From contig JAUIJO010000132.1 in assembly GCA_030431185.1 (NCBI GenBank), forward strand, positions 1 through 9,007: a stretch of DNA of 9,007 nucleotides, written 5' to 3'. The notes under the pieces are model-generated. The model did no database searches and had not been told where the DNA came from. It worked only from the letters and a program-made list of their open reading frames with translations. The stretch comes from Gammaproteobacteria bacterium. Lineage in GTDB: Bacteria > Pseudomonadota > Gammaproteobacteria > Xanthomonadales > Xanthomonadaceae. Position numbers and translations under genes: made by a program. Below, one piece after another: positions 5,412 through 9,007 of this stretch; the first letter of the stretch is position 1; every line of letters begins with the position of its first letter.

Positions 5412-5458
5412 GGCGCACCGGATTTCCGAGGCGACCGCGCGTGCAGGGATTCCAAGCG

Positions 5459-6382
5459 ATGCTCTACCCGGGCGTGAAATGGCTGTGCGCCGCCGCCCTG
5501 GCCGTGGCGCTGCTGGCCGGCTGCCAGCCGTCGGCTCCCGACACGGAAGCGGATGCCCCGCCTGCCCGCCCGGGCGATGCGGTCACCCGGTTGACAGGCG
5601 ACCTGCGCGACGACGATCTCGTCGCCTACGCGCGCCATGCCGTGCCACCCGACCTGCATGCGCGCCTGGACATCGCCTGGCGCGAGGGCCGGACCCGCTG
5701 GCCCCTCACCGAACTCCCGCTGGACGACCAGCTGCCCGCGATGCTGGCCGGCCTTTCGAAGCCGGACGCGGAGAAGACGCTGATGGCGATCTACAACCGC
5801 CAGTTCGCCGGTGCCCGCAACGAGCTGCGGTCCACCGCCTCGGCGCTGGGCCTGTTCGCCGTCCAGTACATACAGAACGAGGCCGACTACAGTGACGACG
5901 AGCGGGAGCACCACGTCCAGCTGGTGCAGGCCCTGAGCGAGTGGGGGCAGCAGGCCCCCCTGTCGGATCCCCGCAAGGCGAAGCCCGCGTTGCGCCAGCT
6001 CATCGCCGCGGCGCGCCTGACCGGCCTGGACAGCCCCGACGCGTTCGCCGCCGCGGGCATGGAGCGGGGCCTTGCGCGCTTCTCGCCGTTCGCCGCCCGC
6101 TTCAAGCAGGTGCTCGGCGGCTACGGCCTGGACATCGATGCGGCCCTGGACAGCGTCCAGGTGAGCCTGGTCGAGCAGACCGGCGATACCGCCCGTGTCC
6201 GCCTGCAATACACGCTGGCCGGCCACCCCATCGACGCCATCGTCCACGTCGAGCGCCGCGATGGCGTCTGGTACCTCAGCGACCTGCTGCGCCATGCCGA
6301 GGCGGAGGCCGGGCCTGCCGGGGCTCCCGCGCCGGCTGCGACGCCCGAGGCGCCCGTGGAAGTGCCCGCCAGCGCGCCCTGA
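5459..6382 (+). CDS. Predicted outer-membrane lipoprotein of unknown function
   Basis: A protein of 307 aa. The ATG at 5459 begins a lipoprotein signal peptide with lipobox LAGC (C22 as the lipidated residue); Gln at +2 favours outer-membrane sorting. A longer frame from 5315 adds a sequence that does not look like a signal, so the lipobox fixes the start; AGGGA lies 9 bases upstream. After an acidic, proline-rich linker (23-40) comes a mainly helical region (41-225), then a beta-rich segment DSVQVSLVEQTGDTARVRLQ (231-250) to DGVWYLSDLLRH (268-279) that resembles the end of NTF2-like or similar domains, and an Ala/Pro-rich tail (281-307). The family is not recognised. It is transcribed away from the pilus operon and 64 bases before plsB, so it may share a transcript with plsB. 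A functional link to either side is not shown. Confidence 0.75.
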   Translation: MLYPGVKWLCAAALAVALLAGCQPSAPDTEADAPPARPGDAVTRLTGDLRDDDLVAYARHAVPPDLHARLDIAWREGRTRWPLTELPLDDQLPAMLAGLSKPDAEKTLMAIYNRQFAGARNELRSTASALGLFAVQYIQNEADYSDDEREHHVQLVQALSEWGQQAPLSDPRKAKPALRQLIAAARLTGLDSPDAFAAAGMERGLARFSPFAARFKQVLGGYGLDIDAALDSVQVSLVEQTGDTARVRLQYTLAGHPIDAIVHVERRDGVWYLSDLLRHAEAEAGPAGAPAPAATPEAPVEVPASAP

Positions 6383-6383
6383 G

Positions 6384-6407
6384 GCCGGCCGGTCCACCGG
6401 CGCCGGC
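6384..6407 (+). other. GC-rich hairpin between the lipoprotein gene and plsB
   Basis: GCCGG-CCGG (6384-6392), a TCCA loop and CCGG-CG-CCGGC (6397-6407) form a 9-bp stem with a two-base bulge just after the lipoprotein stop. No T-run follows, so full termination is unlikely; partial attenuation or mRNA stabilisation is possible. Confidence 0.4.
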
Positions 6408-6446
6408 GATGGGCCGTCCCGGACCAGCGACCTTCCAATCGGCATA

Positions 6447-9007
6447 ATGGCCCGGATGCCCAAACAGCCACCCCTGCTATTTCCCGAACCGGCCTCGCCC
6501 CAGGGCGATCCGGACCGCGCTTCGCACCCGACCCCCGGCGACCCGGCAGGCATGCGTGTCGATGCCGCCGGCGATGCCCCGGGTCCGACCGACGGCCCCC
6601 CCGGCGACTCCCCGCCGTCGCGCGATCGCGCCGACGAGGTCGCTCCCGACGCCCTGGACATGCCGGTCGCGCCGCCCCTGCCCGCGACCGAACCCGCGCC
6701 GATCGACCCGCGTGGCGATGTCGCCGCGCCCATGCCCGCCCGGGGGCCCGACAGCGAGCCGCACGCGCAGGCCGAACTGCCCATGGCGATGGAACCCGTC
6801 CCTCCGACCGGTCCGGCCGATACCCGCGCGTATAGCGGCCGCCCGTGGTGGGCGCGCCTGCTCGGCGGCCTGCTGTCGCCCTGGGTGTCGCTGACCATCG
6901 AGCCCAACGACCCCGCCTCGCATGCCGACGACCTGGGTCGACCGGTCTGCTACGTGCTCGAGGACTACGGCCTGTCCAATGCCCTGATCCTGGACCGGGC
7001 CTGCGAGCAGGCCGGCCTGCCGTCGCCCCTGCAGCCCCTGCCCGGCGACCCGCTGGGCCGCAAGCGCGCCTACGTCGCGCTGTCACGGCGCAACGCCAAT
7101 CTCTCGCCGCTCGGGGCCCCGCCCAGGCCGAGCAGCCATTCCGAATCGCTCGCCCGCCTGCTCGACGCCCACCGCGCCGAACCCGGCCTCGACGTGCAAC
7201 TGGTGCCGGTGTCGATCTTCGTGGGCCGTGCGCCCGACAAGAACAGCGGCTGGTTCTCGGTGCTGTTCTCCGAGAACTGGGCCCTGGTCGGCCGCTTCCG
7301 CCGCTTGCTGGCGATCCTGCTCAACGGACGCGACACCCTGGTCCGGTTCGCGCCGCCGGTGTCGCTGCGCGGGGTGACCGACGAAGGCCTGCCGGCCGAA
7401 CGCACCGTGCGCAAGCTGTCGCGCGTGCTGCGCGCGCACTTCCGTCGCATCCGCGCCGCGATCGTCGGGCCCGACCTGTCGACGCGCCGCCTGCTGGTCG
7501 ACCGCGTGCTGTCCTCCGACGGCGTCAAGGACGCGATCGCCGACCAGGCGCGCCGCGACAAGTCCTCGTTGTCGGATGCATGGAAGAAAGCCCATGCCTA
7601 TGCCTACGAGATCGCCGCCGACTACTCGCACCCGCTGGTGCGTTCGGCCAGCTTCATCCTGGCGCCGGTCTGGAACCGCATCTACCGCGGCGTGCTGGTG
7701 CACCACCTCGACAAGCTCAAGCAGGTCGCGCCGGGCAACGAGGTCGTCTACGTGCCCTGCCATCGCAGCCACATGGACTACCTGCTGCTGAGCTACCTGC
7801 TCTACACCAAGGGCATCGTGCCGCCGCACATCGTCGCCGGCGTCAACCTCAACCTGCCCGTGGTCGGCACCATCCTGCGCAAGGGCGGCGCCTTCTTCAT
7901 CCGCCGCAGCATCCGCGGCAGCGCGCTGTACTCGGCGGTGTTCTCCGAGTACATGGCGCAGCTGGTCGCCGGCGGCTATTCCATCGAGTACTTCATCGAG
8001 GGCGGTCGCTCGCGCACGGGGCGCCTGCTGCAGCCCAAGGCCGGCACCCTGTCGATGACCGTGCGCGCCTACCTGCGCCAGCCCACGCGACCGGTGCTGT
8101 TCCAGCCCGTCTACATCGGTTACGAAAAGCTGATGGAGGGCAACAGCTACCTGGACGAGCTCAGCGGCAAGCCCAAGGAGGGCGAGTCCATCTGGCAACT
8201 GCTGTGGGGCATCCCCAAGGTGCTGCGCAGCAACTACGGGCAGGTGGTGGTCAACTTCGGCGAACCGATCCGGCTCAACGACGTCCTCGCGCAGAACGCA
8301 CCCGAATGGCGGGGCGAGGTCGTCTCCGAGGACGAAAAGCCCGCGTGGCTGACCGGCACGATCGACGCGCTGGCGCAGCAGATCCAGGTCAACGTCAACC
8401 GCGCGGCCGACGTCAATCCGATCAACCTGCTGGCGATGGCGCTGCTGTCCACGCCCAAGCACGCCATGAGCGAGAGCGACCTGCTGGCGCAGATCGCCCT
8501 CAGCAAGACCCTGCTCGACGAAGTGCCCTACGGCGACCGCGTCACCGTGACCCCGCACACGCCGGCGCAGATCGTCGCCCATGGCGAGGAGATCGGGGTG
8601 CTGGGCCGCACGGCCCATCCGCTCGGCGACGTGCTCGGCGTCAGCGGCGACAAGGCGGTGCTGCTGAGCTATTTCCGCAACAACGTCGTCCACCTGTTCA
8701 CGGCCGCGTCGTGGGTGGCCTGCTGCTTCCAGCACAACCGGCGCATGAGCCTGGCCGGCGTGCTGCGCCTGGGCCGCAGCGTGTATCCGTTCCTGCAGGC
8801 CGAGCTGTTCCTGCCCTGGACCGAGGAGCAGTTCGTCGACCGCATCCGCGCCACCGTCGAGGTCTTCATCCGCGAAGGCCTGCTCGAACAGGTCAGCGAG
8901 GACGACGGCGGCATCCTCGCGCGCAACGCCGGCCAGTCCGACGAAGTGTTCCGCCTGCGCGCGATCGGCCACTCGCTGCAGCAGGCCTTCGAGCGTTACT
9001 ACATCAC
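6447..9007 (+). CDS. plsB: Glycerol-3-phosphate 1-O-acyltransferase PlsB (3' end beyond window), with long N-terminal extension
   Basis: PlsB transfers a fatty acyl chain from acyl-CoA or acyl-ACP to the sn-1 position of glycerol-3-phosphate at the inner membrane, the first committed step of phospholipid synthesis. All four acyltransferase motifs are visible, numbered from the ATG at 6447: HRSHMD (439-444, catalytic His and Asp), GAFFIRRS (481-488), FIEGGRSRTG (516-525) and PVYIGY (554-559). About 853 codons are present; comparison with E. coli PlsB (807 aa) suggests roughly 100 or more C-terminal residues lie beyond the edge. The E. coli-like part starts near residue 129 (YSGRPWWARLLGGLL), so the catalytic His falls about 133 residues later than in E. 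coli (H306). Residues 13-128 are Pro/Asp/Ala-rich and probably disordered. A second ATG at 6456 (MPKQPPLLFPEP) is an equally good start and, as I remember it, resembles the Xanthomonas N-terminus; neither has a strong ribosome-binding site. Confidence 0.95.
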   Translation, partial: MARMPKQPPLLFPEPASPQGDPDRASHPTPGDPAGMRVDAAGDAPGPTDGPPGDSPPSRDRADEVAPDALDMPVAPPLPATEPAPIDPRGDVAAPMPARGPDSEPHAQAELPMAMEPVPPTGPADTRAYSGRPWWARLLGGLLSPWVSLTIEPNDPASHADDLGRPVCYVLEDYGLSNALILDRACEQAGLPSPLQPLPGDPLGRKRAYVALSRRNANLSPLGAPPRPSSHSESLARLLDAHRAEPGLDVQLVPVSIFVGRAPDKNSGWFSVLFSENWALVGRFRRLLAILLNGRDTLVRFAPPVSLRGVTDEGLPAERTVRKLSRVLRAHFRRIRAAIVGPDLSTRRLLVDRVLSSDGVKDAIADQARRDKSSLSDAWKKAHAYAYEIAADYSHPLVRSASFILAPVWNRIYRGVLVHHLDKLKQVAPGNEVVYVPCHRSHMDYLLLSYLLYTKGIVPPHIVAGVNLNLPVVGTILRKGGAFFIRRSIRGSALYSAVFSEYMAQLVAGGYSIEYFIEGGRSRTGRLLQPKAGTLSMTVRAYLRQPTRPVLFQPVYIGYEKLMEGNSYLDELSGKPKEGESIWQLLWGIPKVLRSNYGQVVVNFGEPIRLNDVLAQNAPEWRGEVVSEDEKPAWLTGTIDALAQQIQVNVNRAADVNPINLLAMALLSTPKHAMSESDLLAQIALSKTLLDEVPYGDRVTVTPHTPAQIVAHGEEIGVLGRTAHPLGDVLGVSGDKAVLLSYFRNNVVHLFTAASWVACCFQHNRRMSLAGVLRLGRSVYPFLQAELFLPWTEEQFVDRIRATVEVFIREGLLEQVSEDDGGILARNAGQSDEVFRLRAIGHSLQQAFERYYI

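Larger units (their letters stand above)
5065..5458. other. Divergent intergenic control region
   Basis: These 394 bases contain no convincing gene; the frames that cross them start without ribosome-binding sites and lack recognisable products. From the pilin side outward the region holds the leader hairpin, the sigma-54 promoter, a CTGTTCGACAG palindrome, the GCGTCA cluster, a G6 run (5288-5293), a C8 run (5324-5331), and then a possible rightward promoter for the lipoprotein gene. Confidence 0.7.

Noticed and set aside
5378..6907. Minus-strand frame of 509 codons over the lipoprotein gene
   Set aside because: It lies opposite a gene with a clear lipobox and crosses the intergenic gap into plsB. 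Its composition is low-complexity Arg/Gly/Ala and it shows no motif.
7083..8972. Long minus-strand open frame (629 codons) opposite plsB
   Set aside because: The plus strand encodes PlsB with all catalytic motifs over the same stretch. The opposite frame is His/Gln/Ala-rich shadow sequence typical of high-GC genes.
1..9007. CRISPR arrays, tRNA or rRNA genes, insertion sequences, toxin-antitoxin pairs
   Set aside because: No regularly spaced repeats, no tRNA-like cloverleaf with conserved arms, no transposase-like protein and no paired small genes were seen on either strand.

Overview
The window looks like chromosomal DNA from a GC-rich gammaproteobacterium of the Xanthomonadaceae/Lysobacteraceae (Xanthomonas, Lysobacter or Luteimonas type). 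The evidence is uniformly high GC with GC-rich third positions, and a PlsB glycerol-3-phosphate acyltransferase whose sequence, as far as I remember the family, is closest to the Xanthomonas form. The genus assignment is inference. I see no transposase, integrase, tRNA, rRNA or CRISPR array.

Layout from left to right. Positions 1-194 (+) are the 3' end of an e(P4)-family acid phosphatase/5'-nucleotidase. A 229-base gap between converging genes (195-423) holds an AT-rich stretch, a possible promoter and about 90 bases that fold into three hairpins and end in a strong intrinsic terminator. This is a candidate small RNA. From 5064 down to 424 on the minus strand lies a compact five-gene operon: a major-pilin-like protein, a second pilin-like protein with two cysteines, a small exported protein of unknown family, a PapD-like periplasmic chaperone, and a 691-aa outer-membrane beta-barrel-like protein ending in an SdrD/CnaB-like domain. 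The last four genes overlap by 1-4 bases, so they are probably translationally coupled. I read the operon as a non-classical chaperone-usher type pilus locus in which the last gene takes the usher position but does not look like FimD/PapC.

The 394-base region 5065-5458 separates this operon from rightward genes. On the minus strand it carries a close match to a sigma-54 promoter (TTGGCACG-N4-CTGC) 77 bases before the pilin start. A leader hairpin lies between promoter and start, and repeated GCGTCA half-sites lie about 100-160 bases upstream of the predicted transcription start, where an enhancer-binding protein would be expected. This suggests regulated pilus expression through RpoN and an activator not in the window.

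From 5459 (+) there is a lipoprotein of unknown function (307 aa), followed 64 bases later by plsB, the first enzyme of phospholipid synthesis. plsB runs off the right edge. Its catalytic motifs are intact, but it carries an N-terminal proline- and aspartate-rich extension of about 128 residues that is absent from E. coli PlsB.

The points most worth following are the unusual pilus operon and its usher candidate, the sigma-54 control region, the structured small-RNA candidate, and the PlsB extension.
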